Shown here: positions 1 through 7,750 of the stretch, in pieces | Numbering within the stretch: the stretch's first letter is position 1 | Layout of the letters: each line of letters opens with the position of its first letter | DNA from: an uncultured Campylobacter sp. | GTDB taxonomy: Bacteria; Campylobacterota; Campylobacteria; Campylobacterales; Campylobacteraceae | DNA length: 41,962 nt | Direction: 5' to 3' | NCBI RefSeq assembly: GCF_938045625.1 | Contig: NZ_CALIAV010000085.1 | Location: 1-41,962, forward strand | Position numbers and translations under genes: made by a program | Notes under the pieces: generated by a model | Database searches by the model: none | Seen by the model: only the letters and a program-made list of their open reading frames with translations | Told to the model about the DNA's origin: nothing

Positions 1-1
1 A

Positions 2-2143
2 GACGTAAGCCTAATATCTACTACGGATAAAGAGGACTCTACGGTAACGTACGGACAAATAGGTGATAGCGCTACTGCTAAAGCCAACGACGTAAGCATA
101 AATGCTACGGGACAAAAGACTCTAACGACGGGAAATATCTACGCAAACGGCGACGTAAATTTAACTACTAAATTTACGCAGGAGGGGTCAAGCGCGAGAT
201 ACGCCAAAGAGACCGTATCGACCGATACTAGCGTAACAGGTGGCATAAAGGCTAGGAATTTCTCTTTAAACCATAGCGCAAATTCCGATATAACAGACGG
301 CATTATACGAACTAACGGAAATTTAGATATCACTGGCAATCTAAACGTAAACGCTAGCGGCTATAAAACACTCAAAATGAGCGTAACGCCGATAACGGTC
401 TTTAGCCCGATAACCGATTGGGAAAAGATCAACGTAGGCGGCGATGCTAAATTTAATATGACCGCAACCGTAGCTGGCGCCTCAGCTGAGATAGGCTATC
501 AACCTAGTCCTAGTGTAATAACCCCTGACACAGTGGCCGTAAAAGCAAAGAGTCTAAGTATCAACGCTAACGCAGCTTCAGGTATAACAGATTCCACTCT
601 AAAGCTAGCAAACTACGAGTCTTTAGGTGGAAACATCGACATAACGACAAATAATCAAAAAACAGTCGATATAGGCTGGCTAAGAGGATTTAATACCAAT
701 GATAACAGCAAGAAAAGCGATGTAAACATAAACCTAAATACGAACGTAGCTGATGCTAGAGTAAAGATAGGGACGCAAGACCTAACTCACGATTTTGGCA
801 TAGGCTCCGCCACCAGTACGACAGATAAAGTGGAAGTTAAAAATATAAACATAAAAGCTTACGGACAAAAAACTATAGAAACAAATAGTATCGAAAGCGT
901 AGGCGACGTAAATATCGATATCAAGGGTAACGGGCCAGACTCCACAGCCGATTTCAAGTTTATAACGGGTCGCAATATTACGATTAACGCAAGCAACGTT
1001 AAGGAACTAAATTTAAAAACTCTCGCAGCGGACATAGAAGGCCATACTAAATTTGGCAACGTTACGATAAATACTGGAACGCACAACTATCTACAAAGTG
1101 TTACTCTTGACGGCTATATAATTGCTAAAAATATAACGCTTGAGATGTCAAATTTGACGGCGCCTATGACATTTGGAGGCGTTAGTAGCTGGAAAGTAGG
1201 AGAAAGCATAACGATCCGTTCGGGCAGTAGCGCTCCGATCACTTTTGATATGATAGATGTAGGTTGGGGTATGGATGGGGACAGAGCCAAGGACTTCGTA
1301 GCAAATCTAACAAACGTAATAACCGGTATAACGGCTTATTCCAACGATACAGTAGAGACTATCACCGTAAAAGGTGGAATAACAAATCCAGATAGCCTAC
1401 TAGCGCTAGGTACGATTACGGATTTTTGGGTAGACGGGCTAAGTGCTAGCAATCTAAAAAGCATCGACCTGAGCGAATACGACAACGCAAGCGGAACTAC
1501 AAGAATAACCACCATGGACGGAGCTGCCTATAACGATAACGTAACCACGGTAAAAGGCTCAAAAACCAAAGACGAGATAGAGATCGGCTCTAAAAACCTA
1601 AAACTAGTCGATAGTGGCAAGGGCGACGATAAAGTAAAATTTACGATAACCCAAACCAAAGATATAACCGTAAACCTCGGCGAAGGAAACGATACCGTCA
1701 CTACTGCGGCATTAACCGCTAATAAGAAATTTGAAATCAGCGGCGGAGCGGGTAACGATACGTTTAATCTAGGAGCTTCTACGACAGATGCTAACGCTAG
1801 CAAATACGTAACGATAACCGATGCAAACAGAGGCGATAAGATAAGTCTAGGTAGCGCAGTTGCAAATTTCGTCAAGATAGATCAAAATGCCGCAAACAGC
1901 AAGACCGATCTAAAAGAAGCCATAAATGCAGCCCTAGACTCTCTAGGCTCTACCGACGCAAATACTATGTATGCAGTCTACTACAATAACGAAACATATC
2001 TAGTAAGAGATGTCGATGCTAATAAAACCGTAAGCAACGGAGACAATCTCGTAAAGCTTGCGGGATTGTCAAATTTCGACCTGCTAAACGGCAACATAAT
2101 AACCGAAGGCGGCGATACGTATCTGCAAATAACCCATATGTAA
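2..2143 (+). CDS. S-layer/RTX-like surface protein, 3' part (5' end outside window)
   Basis: The reading frame is open from base 2 and runs to a TAA at 2141-2143, so the true start lies upstream of the window; an internal ATG at 377 is not the start. The visible ~713 residues are rich in Thr, Asn, Asp, Val and Ile, very poor in Cys, and repeat a motif of the form GQKTL/GYKTL/NQKTV/GQKTI followed by GDVN-like turns, as in a beta-solenoid. Near the C-terminus there are RTX-like calcium-binding turns: GKGDDKV, GEGNDTV and GGAGNDTF (last one about 1742-1765). The final ~100 residues resemble the C-terminal secretion region of Campylobacter S-layer proteins of the SapA and C. rectus S-layer-RTX kind, which leave the cell by a type I system. 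No type I secretion genes are in the window. Family assignment is by pattern only; another large secreted RTX adhesin is possible. Confidence 0.75.
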   Translation, partial: DVSLISTTDKEDSTVTYGQIGDSATAKANDVSINATGQKTLTTGNIYANGDVNLTTKFTQEGSSARYAKETVSTDTSVTGGIKARNFSLNHSANSDITDGIIRTNGNLDITGNLNVNASGYKTLKMSVTPITVFSPITDWEKINVGGDAKFNMTATVAGASAEIGYQPSPSVITPDTVAVKAKSLSINANAASGITDSTLKLANYESLGGNIDITTNNQKTVDIGWLRGFNTNDNSKKSDVNINLNTNVADARVKIGTQDLTHDFGIGSATSTTDKVEVKNINIKAYGQKTIETNSIESVGDVNIDIKGNGPDSTADFKFITGRNITINASNVKELNLKTLAADIEGHTKFGNVTINTGTHNYLQSVTLDGYIIAKNITLEMSNLTAPMTFGGVSSWKVGESITIRSGSSAPITFDMIDVGWGMDGDRAKDFVANLTNVITGITAYSNDTVETITVKGGITNPDSLLALGTITDFWVDGLSASNLKSIDLSEYDNASGTTRITTMDGAAYNDNVTTVKGSKTKDEIEIGSKNLKLVDSGKGDDKVKFTITQTKDITVNLGEGNDTVTTAALTANKKFEISGGAGNDTFNLGASTTDANASKYVTITDANRGDKISLGSAVANFVKIDQNAANSKTDLKEAINAALDSLGSTDANTMYAVYYNNETYLVRDVDANKTVSNGDNLVKLAGLSNFDLLNGNIITEGGDTYLQITHM

Positions 2144-2197
2144 CATATGCACAACATACGGCCAAACCAAATCCGAAGCAGATCAGACCGATGATTT

Positions 2198-2227
2198 TTA
2201 ACCCTGAAGCGAAAACTTCAGGGTTAA
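2198..2227 (+). terminator. Terminator after the surface protein gene
   Basis: A perfect 12 bp inverted repeat (TTAACCCTGAAG / CTTCAGGGTTAA) encloses a six-base CGAAAA loop, 54 bases after the stop codon. The tail is AAATTTAG rather than a long T run, so it may be a moderate terminator, but stem quality and position suit it. Confidence 0.75.
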
Positions 2228-2642
2228 ATTTAGCTCCAATTCAACCAACATCCCAATAAAACCAAATGACTTAACGGCTGTAAGCGGCGAAATTTATCTA
2301 AAAACGAGGATGGATTTATTTAAGGAAATTTAGTATGCGGCGACAAAAAAAGGCCAACGTCAAATTTAACGATGGGCTTAAAATTGACAAAAAATAAAAG
2401 CAAATACCAAAAGCGGATTTTTATAAATAAAATACCAAGCTTGGACCTAAATTTACTTAGCAAACCTAAATCCGAGCCGATAAAGTATATCAATAAGAGC
2501 AATCCATAAAAAATTAAATTTAGGCTTGCCGTGATCAGTCTAAAATCAAATGTATTACCGCGCACGCCGATTCCATTTGTCTATATCTAGAGATGACAAA
2601 ACAAGAAAGCCGCTAGGTATCAAATTTTAGATACCAGCAAAC
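2228..2642. other. Intergenic stretch without a recognised gene
   Basis: About 415 AT-rich bases between the surface protein terminator and the leader of the next gene. An 81-codon minus-strand frame (2320-2565) is hydrophobic and low complexity, has no good ribosome binding site and resembles no family I know, so I do not call it. No repeat or RNA gene is apparent. Confidence 0.5.
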
Positions 2643-2743
2643 AAATCTATATGATCCGCGTCCGCGCCGCACTCACGAATTTAAACATTAAACGACTTTT
2701 TGATAAACTACGCAAAATAAAATTAAAAGGAGAAAAAATGAAA
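2643..2743 (+). promoter_or_regulatory. Promoter/leader, copy A of a duplicated 5' region
   Basis: From 2686 to 2743 this leader matches 4321-4378 at 57 of 58 positions, including the AAAAGGAG ribosome site and the ATGAAA start. Weaker similarity continues upstream to about 2643, where AAATCTATATGAT aligns with AAATCTATAAGAT in copy B. TATATGAT could be the -10; alternatively the TTTTTGATAAACT segment (2697-2709) could be an extended -10. The two downstream proteins are not otherwise similar, so the leader seems to have been copied or held constant for shared expression control. Confidence 0.55.
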
Positions 2744-3430
2744 ATTTTACGTTTTTTAGCGGCGCTTTGTTTTGGCGCGGCGGTAGCATCGGCGGCTGGT
2801 GACGGCAAGGTAACGAGCATCGATATTTACGTGACGCCGTACTACTCGGCAAATGCCGGCAAGGCTGAACATGTAAAGGTTTACGACAAGATAGACGGGC
2901 TGCTAAAAAGCGGCACGCTAGAGGACTTTAGGAGCGCGGAAAAGATCGTGCAGGACGCTCCGCAGACGGTCACGCCAATGACTCTTTTCGTGCTTTCGGC
3001 CCGCGCTTACGACCTAGGGCTTCGCGACGAAGCGGTATTTTGGTTTTACAACGCCAAAAATCGCGCGATCTTGCTAAGGGAGGTTATAAATTTGGATGAC
3101 GATAAATTTTTTGAGGTTAAAAGCGCGATAGGAGCATTTATAAAGCTAGTGGGCGACGTGGTAAATCCATACGCATTTTGCGATATCAAAAAGCAGCAAG
3201 ATATCGCCACCAAATCACTTGAGTGGAGTAAGGCAAACGTTTACGAAGCTATGTTTTTACCGGAGTTTGCGTCGCCTCACGCAGATAGAAAAGCGGCTCT
3301 TGCAAAAGCAATAGAAGCTCTAGAAACACGCGCGCAAAAAGAAAAAGATTATTTTTTAAACGAGGAAAATTTAGCCAAATTTAAAGCTATGCGCAAGCAA
3401 AACAAAGCCGACGAGAGATTTTGTTTTTAA
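2738..3430 (+). CDS. Secreted protein of unknown function, helical
   Basis: A 230-residue protein starting at ATG 2738, chosen over the in-frame ATG at 2651 because AAAAGGAG lies 6 bases upstream and the product then opens with a classic signal peptide (MKILRFLAALCFGAAVASAA). The mature part is predicted mostly helical. The segment around residues 85-115, with AYDLGLRDEAVFWFYNAKNR, resembles one TPR/Sel1-like helical pair, but no full repeat array is seen. Only two Cys occur in the mature part, one in AFCDIKK and one three residues from the end; a disulfide is possible. The leader is almost identical to that of the secreted protein at 4373, suggesting co-expression. It is followed by a bidirectional terminator shared with yagU. 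Function unknown. Confidence 0.8.
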   Translation: MKILRFLAALCFGAAVASAAGDGKVTSIDIYVTPYYSANAGKAEHVKVYDKIDGLLKSGTLEDFRSAEKIVQDAPQTVTPMTLFVLSARAYDLGLRDEAVFWFYNAKNRAILLREVINLDDDKFFEVKSAIGAFIKLVGDVVNPYAFCDIKKQQDIATKSLEWSKANVYEAMFLPEFASPHADRKAALAKAIEALETRAQKEKDYFLNEENLAKFKAMRKQNKADERFCF

Positions 3431-3441
3431 AAACCCAAAAA

Positions 3442-3467
3442 GCCGTTTTAGATTTTACTAAAACGGC
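3442..3467. terminator. Bidirectional terminator between convergent genes
   Basis: A perfect 10 bp stem (GCCGTTTTAG / CTAAAACGGC) with a six-base ATTTTA loop sits between the stop at 3430 and the stop of the minus-strand gene at 3481. An A run on the left gives a U-tail for minus-strand transcripts, so it suits the yagU transcript best and probably serves both. Confidence 0.8.
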
Positions 3468-3480
3468 GTAAATTTGCAAG

Positions 3481-4077
3481 CTATGCGTTGCAGCAGCAAT
3501 CGCTCGGGTCTTTTTCTTTCGTGATCCTAGCTCTTAGGTCGTGGCGGATGATCTCGATCGACCAAAACCATATCATATGACCGACAAATTCAGACACATG
3601 CTCATACCAAGGTAGCGCCCAAAGCGGTGGCGTAAGACCCAAAATAGGCAGTGAGATCACGTGAACCGCGATGTTTGCTAGGATACCGGCTAGTACGCCT
3701 TGCCACATCGTAATCTTTGGAAATTTCTCAGCTACGATGCAGTATCCGACGGCAAAAACGATCGAAAAAATGATATGCATAAACATCACGTAGTTAAACG
3801 CATGCCCTGCAAATTCGTAGATCGCGGCATTTGGACCAGAGATACCTATGTAATCTCTTAAAAAGACATAAGGCGGATTTAAGAAATTCCTCGAGCAGTC
3901 GATCGCGTCAGCCGCTCTAATCGCGCTTTCTGGCCCGCAAGCGGCATTAAACATATCCATAGGGCTTCTTGGCGGAAGTGGAAATTCTGCTCCCCACTTA
4001 ACAAAGGCTGAAACCACGCCTGCGATTAGGCCGATTAGAGCGGCTAAACCGAAACGTTCTTTAGTTTGTGAATTCAT
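3481..4077 (-). CDS. yagU: YagU family inner membrane protein (DUF1440)
   Basis: A 198-residue membrane protein, close in length to E. coli YagU (about 204). Hydrophobic segments are visible near residues 10-28 (LAALIGLIAGVVSAFVKW), 88-115 (YVMFMHIIFSIVFAVGYCIV) and 125-150, with a further amphipathic stretch around the EFVGHMIWFWSIEIIR segment. The family is conserved in proteobacteria and has been linked to acid resistance in E. coli, but no biochemical activity is established. The C-terminus ends in a Cys cluster (DCCCNA), which is unusual. The upstream ribosome site is weak. It stands alone, convergent with the gene at 2738 and divergent from the gene at 4373. Confidence 0.85.
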   Translation of the reverse strand: MNSQTKERFGLAALIGLIAGVVSAFVKWGAEFPLPPRSPMDMFNAACGPESAIRAADAIDCSRNFLNPPYVFLRDYIGISGPNAAIYEFAGHAFNYVMFMHIIFSIVFAVGYCIVAEKFPKITMWQGVLAGILANIAVHVISLPILGLTPPLWALPWYEHVSEFVGHMIWFWSIEIIRHDLRARITKEKDPSDCCCNA

Positions 4078-4278
4078 AATTACACTTTTCTAAAAAATAA
4101 GGCATGTAGCATTCTTTTTTTGCTTGAATAAATATTAATTATCTAGATTTGCATTTTAGACTGTTTTACAGTCGGTCTGGACCAAGCACGCTACCCTAAG
4201 TTAACTTTGCCATACGCGTCGCAAACATAACCAAACGATAAATTTACGACTGAGCGTAAAATTTAAATGCACTAAAAT
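4078..4278. other. Divergent intergenic region (yagU / secreted protein)
   Basis: AT-rich spacer that must hold the yagU promoter on the minus strand. No clear hairpin or small gene is seen. The region from 4279 belongs to the duplicated leader described separately. Confidence 0.4.
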
Positions 4279-4378
4279 AAATCTATAAGATTCACAACCG
4301 AGCTGTACGTAAAAATTTAACATTAAACGACGTTTTGATAAACTACGCAAAATAAAATTAAAAGGAGAAAAAATGAAA
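4279..4378 (+). promoter_or_regulatory. Promoter/leader, copy B of the duplicated 5' region
   Basis: This is the second copy of the leader at 2643-2743: 57 of 58 bases match from CATTAAACGAC through the ATGAAA start. A plausible -10 is TATAAGAT at about 4284-4291. The single difference in the conserved block is G at 4332 against T at 2697. Confidence 0.55.
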
Positions 4379-5407
4379 TTTCTACGACGGACGCTTTTTC
4401 TGGCTTTTTGCGTATTTCTTGCCTACGCAAACGCTAACGACGCGCAAAAATGGGCGAGCGAGATCACGGCGGGCAAACAGATACCTACGGGTAAATTTTT
4501 AGCCTTTTATCTCAATAAAGACGATTCAAAAAATGTAGTTTTCTCTGAAACGGTCGAAAAGATAAATTTAAATTTTGCTTACGACGAGTTTCATAAGATA
4601 CCTTCCGAAAAATTTATCGCCTACTGGGTTGGAAATTTCGATTTCAAACAAGACGCGCAAAAGATGATTTTAGCCGATTTTAGCTGGGCAAATTTACGCA
4701 TCGCGGTGGACGGCGAGCAGATATTCGATTCCGAAAACGCCGGAAGCAAAGCGCTTGTGCATAAATTTAATAAGGGACGCCACAAGATAGAAGTTTGGTT
4801 CGTCAACAACTGGCACACGACTAGCCTTTTAGTAGATTTTAAAGATGAACCGAAATTTCACAAACAAAGCGAAGTAGTCGCGCAACTAAAAGGTCAAAAA
4901 TTTGATATCTGGCTCGCTGCCGTTTATGACAGCGACGCGCAGGATAATAAGGTAGTCGTAACGCTAGACAAATCGCAAAAACCGCTCGTGGTAATGTTAA
5001 GTTCCTATCACGCCGTGCGCTGGGAGGTATCAAATCCGCACGGCAATAGAATTTTGGCCGCACTAGTTTATAATCCAATCAGTAGTATAAATTTAAATAA
5101 AAATGTTTACTTTATGGACGAACGCATATACGACGAAGATATGGAGATAAAATGCCATTGTTCAAACGGCGGAGCGCACTTTCACTGCGAAGGCGGAGAC
5201 ATAAATAGCAAAAACGATCGCGTCAGAAAAGATTTCGGACAAAATTTAGGCGGTTTTAGCGGTTCCCATAACGCTATTATGCTAAATTTGCCGAGCGTTT
5301 TGATAGATGAAAGCGTATTAGCTAAGGGTGCAGAGTCAAAAAAGCTAATCGAAGCCGAGCGCGAAAAATGCCAAAAAAGCGGTAAAATAAACGACGCTTT
5401 TAAGTAG
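4373..5407 (+). CDS. Secreted protein of unknown function, possible PA14-like N-terminal fold
   Basis: A 344-residue protein with a signal peptide (hydrophobic LFLAFCVFLAYANA, cleavage probably near residue 21) and a good AAAAGGAG ribosome site. The N-terminal half looks beta-rich: FIAYWVGNFDF, ILADFSWANLRIAVDGEQIF and HKFNKGRHKIEVWFVNNW follow the spacing of PA14-type carbohydrate-binding beta sandwiches, which is my inference. The C-terminal half carries a Cys/His cluster (IKCHCSNGGAHFHCEGGD, about residues 257-274) that could bind metal or form disulfides. The leader is a near copy of that at 2738. A strong terminator follows. I do not recognise a named family; it could be a surface or periplasmic binding protein. 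Confidence 0.8.
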   Translation: MKFLRRTLFLAFCVFLAYANANDAQKWASEITAGKQIPTGKFLAFYLNKDDSKNVVFSETVEKINLNFAYDEFHKIPSEKFIAYWVGNFDFKQDAQKMILADFSWANLRIAVDGEQIFDSENAGSKALVHKFNKGRHKIEVWFVNNWHTTSLLVDFKDEPKFHKQSEVVAQLKGQKFDIWLAAVYDSDAQDNKVVVTLDKSQKPLVVMLSSYHAVRWEVSNPHGNRILAALVYNPISSINLNKNVYFMDERIYDEDMEIKCHCSNGGAHFHCEGGDINSKNDRVRKDFGQNLGGFSGSHNAIMLNLPSVLIDESVLAKGAESKKLIEAEREKCQKSGKINDAFK

Positions 5408-5440
5408 TTTAAAAGCTAAATTTTACGCCTAAAGGGTTAC

Positions 5441-5472
5441 GGGCGAGCCAAAATACTCCAGCTCGCCTTTTT
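5441..5472 (+). terminator. Rho-independent terminator
   Basis: GGCGAGC and GCTCGCC form a 7 bp GC-rich stem around a 12-13 base loop, followed directly by five T. It ends the transcript of the secreted protein gene at 4373. Confidence 0.8.
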
Positions 5473-5828
5473 ATCTATGCAAAATAGCCTTAAACTAAAC
5501 ATTGGTTTAAAATTATTTTGGGCACTTTATACGGTAAAATTTAATATTTATAGTCTTGATTTTAGGCTGCCGTTGCTATTTAGTCAAACATTTTACACTC
5601 CGCCTGGATTACTAAAATTTAACGAAAATCTTTGCCGCCATCGCCCACGCGGCGAGTTTAGCCTCGTCTTTTAAGCTTCCAAATATGTTTAGGATTTTTT
5701 ATTTGTTTCCTTGCTCGTCAATATTTAGCCGTTGCGCTGCAAGGACAAGAATAGCCCAAGCGAGCAAATTCACCGTTAAACGGCCAAACTTCAGTCTACT
5801 TCGTCAAATTTACCGCCGCAGCCCCGCC
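5473..5828. other. Intergenic stretch without a recognised gene
   Basis: About 355 bases between a terminator and the 3' end of the minus-strand hydrolase. A 65-codon plus-strand frame (5477-5674) has no ribosome site and no family resemblance. No structured element was noticed. Confidence 0.5.
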
Positions 5829-6668
5829 CTACTCGCCCAGCTTCTGCGCTAATTTTTCCCAAAGCTCGCTTAGGCCTAGGATATCGTTGTGTCCGGCGTT
5901 TAGTTCGTAAATTTTATCTCCGGGCTTTAGAAATTTAAGCAACCTGCGCGAGTTATCCACGCCGATTAGCTCGTCATGCTCACCGTGAAATATCGTCACC
6001 GGCCCGCCAAAACTGCCGACAAACTCAAACGTAGGGATTTTGTATTTGATTAAAAACTTCGGCACAAAGGGCATTTTCTCCCGCGCTAGCTCCTCTAGGC
6101 TAAAATAGGGCGCGATCAAAACTAGCCGCTTAGCGCCGTATTTCTGCGCTGCGCGAGCCGCTAGCCCGCTACCCACCGAATAGCCCAGCACCGTGACCTC
6201 GCCCGCATCATACTCCCGCAAAACCGGCTCCATCATCAAGTCCGTATCCGCGTAAAGCTGCTCCTGCGAGCCTATCTCGCCGCCGCTCTTGCCGTAGCCT
6301 CGGTAGTCAAACAGATAAAAATCATAGCCCAAATCCGTAAAATGCCGCGCATACTTGCCCCAGCCTTGCAGATTGCCCGCATTACCGTGGAAAAATATCA
6401 CCGCGCCGTTTTTCGCTTTTCGTTCGCCGTTCTCGTCGCTATAAATTTGCCCGCCGTCCCTACTCTGCGCTAAAAACTTAAGACCGCTTATCCACGTGCC
6501 GTTTGCGTCTAGTCTGATCTCCTCAAACGGCTGATCAAAGCTAAAATCATGGTTTGGCTCAAGCTTGCTCGGGAAAAATATCATCCGTTCCTGAAAAAAA
6601 TAAAGCAGCGCCAAAACCGCAACGTATAATACGCAAAGCACGATACAAAGCCGAAAAATTACGTTCAT
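5829..6668 (-). CDS. Membrane-anchored alpha/beta hydrolase (ABHD13/Bem46-like)
   Basis: A 279-residue protein. Residues 5-25 form one N-terminal membrane segment, followed by ERMIFFPSKLEP, a lead-in typical of Bem46/YfhR-type hydrolases. The oxyanion region HGNAGN is at 94-99, the nucleophile elbow GYSVGSG places the catalytic Ser at 164, and the rest of the triad is probably Asp232 (GEHDELIG) and His260 (AGHND). DYRGYGKS at 121-128 is also typical. The substrate is unknown; family members are thought to be serine esterases or peptidases. Its ATG lies two bases after the stop of the upstream radical SAM gene, so the two form a minus-strand operon. Confidence 0.85.
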   Translation of the reverse strand: MNVIFRLCIVLCVLYVAVLALLYFFQERMIFFPSKLEPNHDFSFDQPFEEIRLDANGTWISGLKFLAQSRDGGQIYSDENGERKAKNGAVIFFHGNAGNLQGWGKYARHFTDLGYDFYLFDYRGYGKSGGEIGSQEQLYADTDLMMEPVLREYDAGEVTVLGYSVGSGLAARAAQKYGAKRLVLIAPYFSLEELAREKMPFVPKFLIKYKIPTFEFVGSFGGPVTIFHGEHDELIGVDNSRRLLKFLKPGDKIYELNAGHNDILGLSELWEKLAQKLGE

Positions 6669-6670
6669 TT

Positions 6671-7522
6671 TTACCTTTCAAATTTATCTGCGTCGGATTT
6701 TCTCCGCTCAAAAAATATCCTAACCCTATCGCCAAGATCGCTTCCAAATTTCTCCTGCGCCGCTAGCCTGATCTCATCCGCTAGCCGCTCGAAATAGCCA
6801 TCATCGCCGAAAAGATAAATTTGCTTATAAAGCGGCAAAAGCGCGGGGAAATTTCGCCCGATGAAAGCTAAAATTTTATCCCTAAAATTTGGATAGAGAT
6901 TTAGCCTATCAAACCAAATTTCATCCGCCGCGTCGCCGTAGCGGGATATGATATCAAAAACGGGCGTGATCTGCGGAAAAATCGGCGCGACGAATATATA
7001 GGTTTTCACTCCCGCGGCGCGTAGCTTTTTTATCGCCGCGATCCTTGCAGCGACGGGACTTGCTCGAGGCTCGAGCATGCGGCGCAAGCTTTCGTCTATC
7101 ACGCTCAAACTCACGCCTACGCGGACGTTTGGCATGGTTTGCAGCAAATCTATATCGCGCGTCACGAGGCTTGATTTGGTTAAAATTTGCAGATTCGCAT
7201 CCGAGCAGGCCAGCGTTTCAAGGACTTTTCGCGTAACTCCAAAGCGCGCCTCGTACGGGTTATAGCAGTCGGTAACCGAGCTCATAAATACGCGCTCGCC
7301 GCCGTGCGAAGCGGCAAATTTAACCAAGCTCGCCGTATCAAATTCCTTCACATCCAAAAACTCGCCCCACGCCTCCTCGTGCCCCGTGACGCCGCGCATA
7401 AACTCGGCGTAGCAGTAGATGCAGCTGTGCGGGCAGCCCACGTACGGGCTGATCGCGTAGCCGCCGCTACCGATTTTGGAGCGTGAGAGGATATTTTTGG
7501 CACGGATTTTTGCGACTTGCAT
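6671..7522 (-). CDS. SPL-like radical SAM protein (SplB/COG1533 family)
   Basis: A 283-residue radical SAM protein with the 4Fe-4S motif CPHSCIYC (Cys30, Cys34, Cys37) and then YAEFMRGVTGHEEAWGEF, the pattern of the SplB-related family. Later blocks fit the family: MSSVTDCYNPYE (SAM-binding region), TKSSLVTRDIDLL and VGVSLSVIDESLRRMLEPRA. Spore photolyase repairs DNA, but many members of this family occur in non-sporulating bacteria with unknown roles, so photolyase activity should not be assumed. It is the first gene of a two-gene minus-strand operon with the hydrolase (two-base gap) and is divergent from the ABC-F gene. Confidence 0.85.
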   Translation of the reverse strand: MQVAKIRAKNILSRSKIGSGGYAISPYVGCPHSCIYCYAEFMRGVTGHEEAWGEFLDVKEFDTASLVKFAASHGGERVFMSSVTDCYNPYEARFGVTRKVLETLACSDANLQILTKSSLVTRDIDLLQTMPNVRVGVSLSVIDESLRRMLEPRASPVAARIAAIKKLRAAGVKTYIFVAPIFPQITPVFDIISRYGDAADEIWFDRLNLYPNFRDKILAFIGRNFPALLPLYKQIYLFGDDGYFERLADEIRLAAQEKFGSDLGDRVRIFFERRKSDADKFER

Positions 7523-7696
7523 TTGATTTTTGCCTTTAGTTGCTCGGATTTTAGTGGAGATTTTAGCGAAAATTTAGACTTTAAGCTAAAGCGACGCAGT
7601 TTTACCGATAAAAAGATAAATTTATCAAATCTAAGCTCGTTTTATAACCGGCCCAAATAGCACGCTACGCCTTTTTGCCGAAGTTTATACTGATTT

Positions 7697-7730
7697 TAAA
7701 CGACTTTTTGGCAAAATCTACGATTTAAAA
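7697..7730 (+). promoter_or_regulatory. Candidate promoter of the ABC-F gene, third copy of a TAAACGAC motif
   Basis: TAAACGACTTTTTGGCAAAA followed by TCTACG resembles TAAACGACTTTTTGATAAA followed by CTACG in the leader at 2688-2711. TG-G-CAAAAT could be an extended -10. The three occurrences suggest a recurring promoter type in this genome. Confidence 0.4.
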
Positions 7731-7750
7731 AGTCAAATTTAAGGAAAAAT

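Noticed and set aside
377..2143. Surface protein starting at ATG 377
   Set aside because: The same frame is open without a stop from base 2 and has the same repeat pattern, so the real start is outside the window.
2320..2565. 81-codon hydrophobic minus-strand frame
   Set aside because: Low-complexity AT-rich translation, no ribosome site, no family resemblance; lies in the spacer after a terminator.
5477..5674. 65-codon plus-strand frame after the terminator
   Set aside because: No ribosome site and no recognisable composition of a protein; starts inside the terminator tail region.
6671..7522. Functional spore photolyase
   Set aside because: The family resemblance is real, but the organism is not a spore former and many SPL-like proteins have other, unknown roles.
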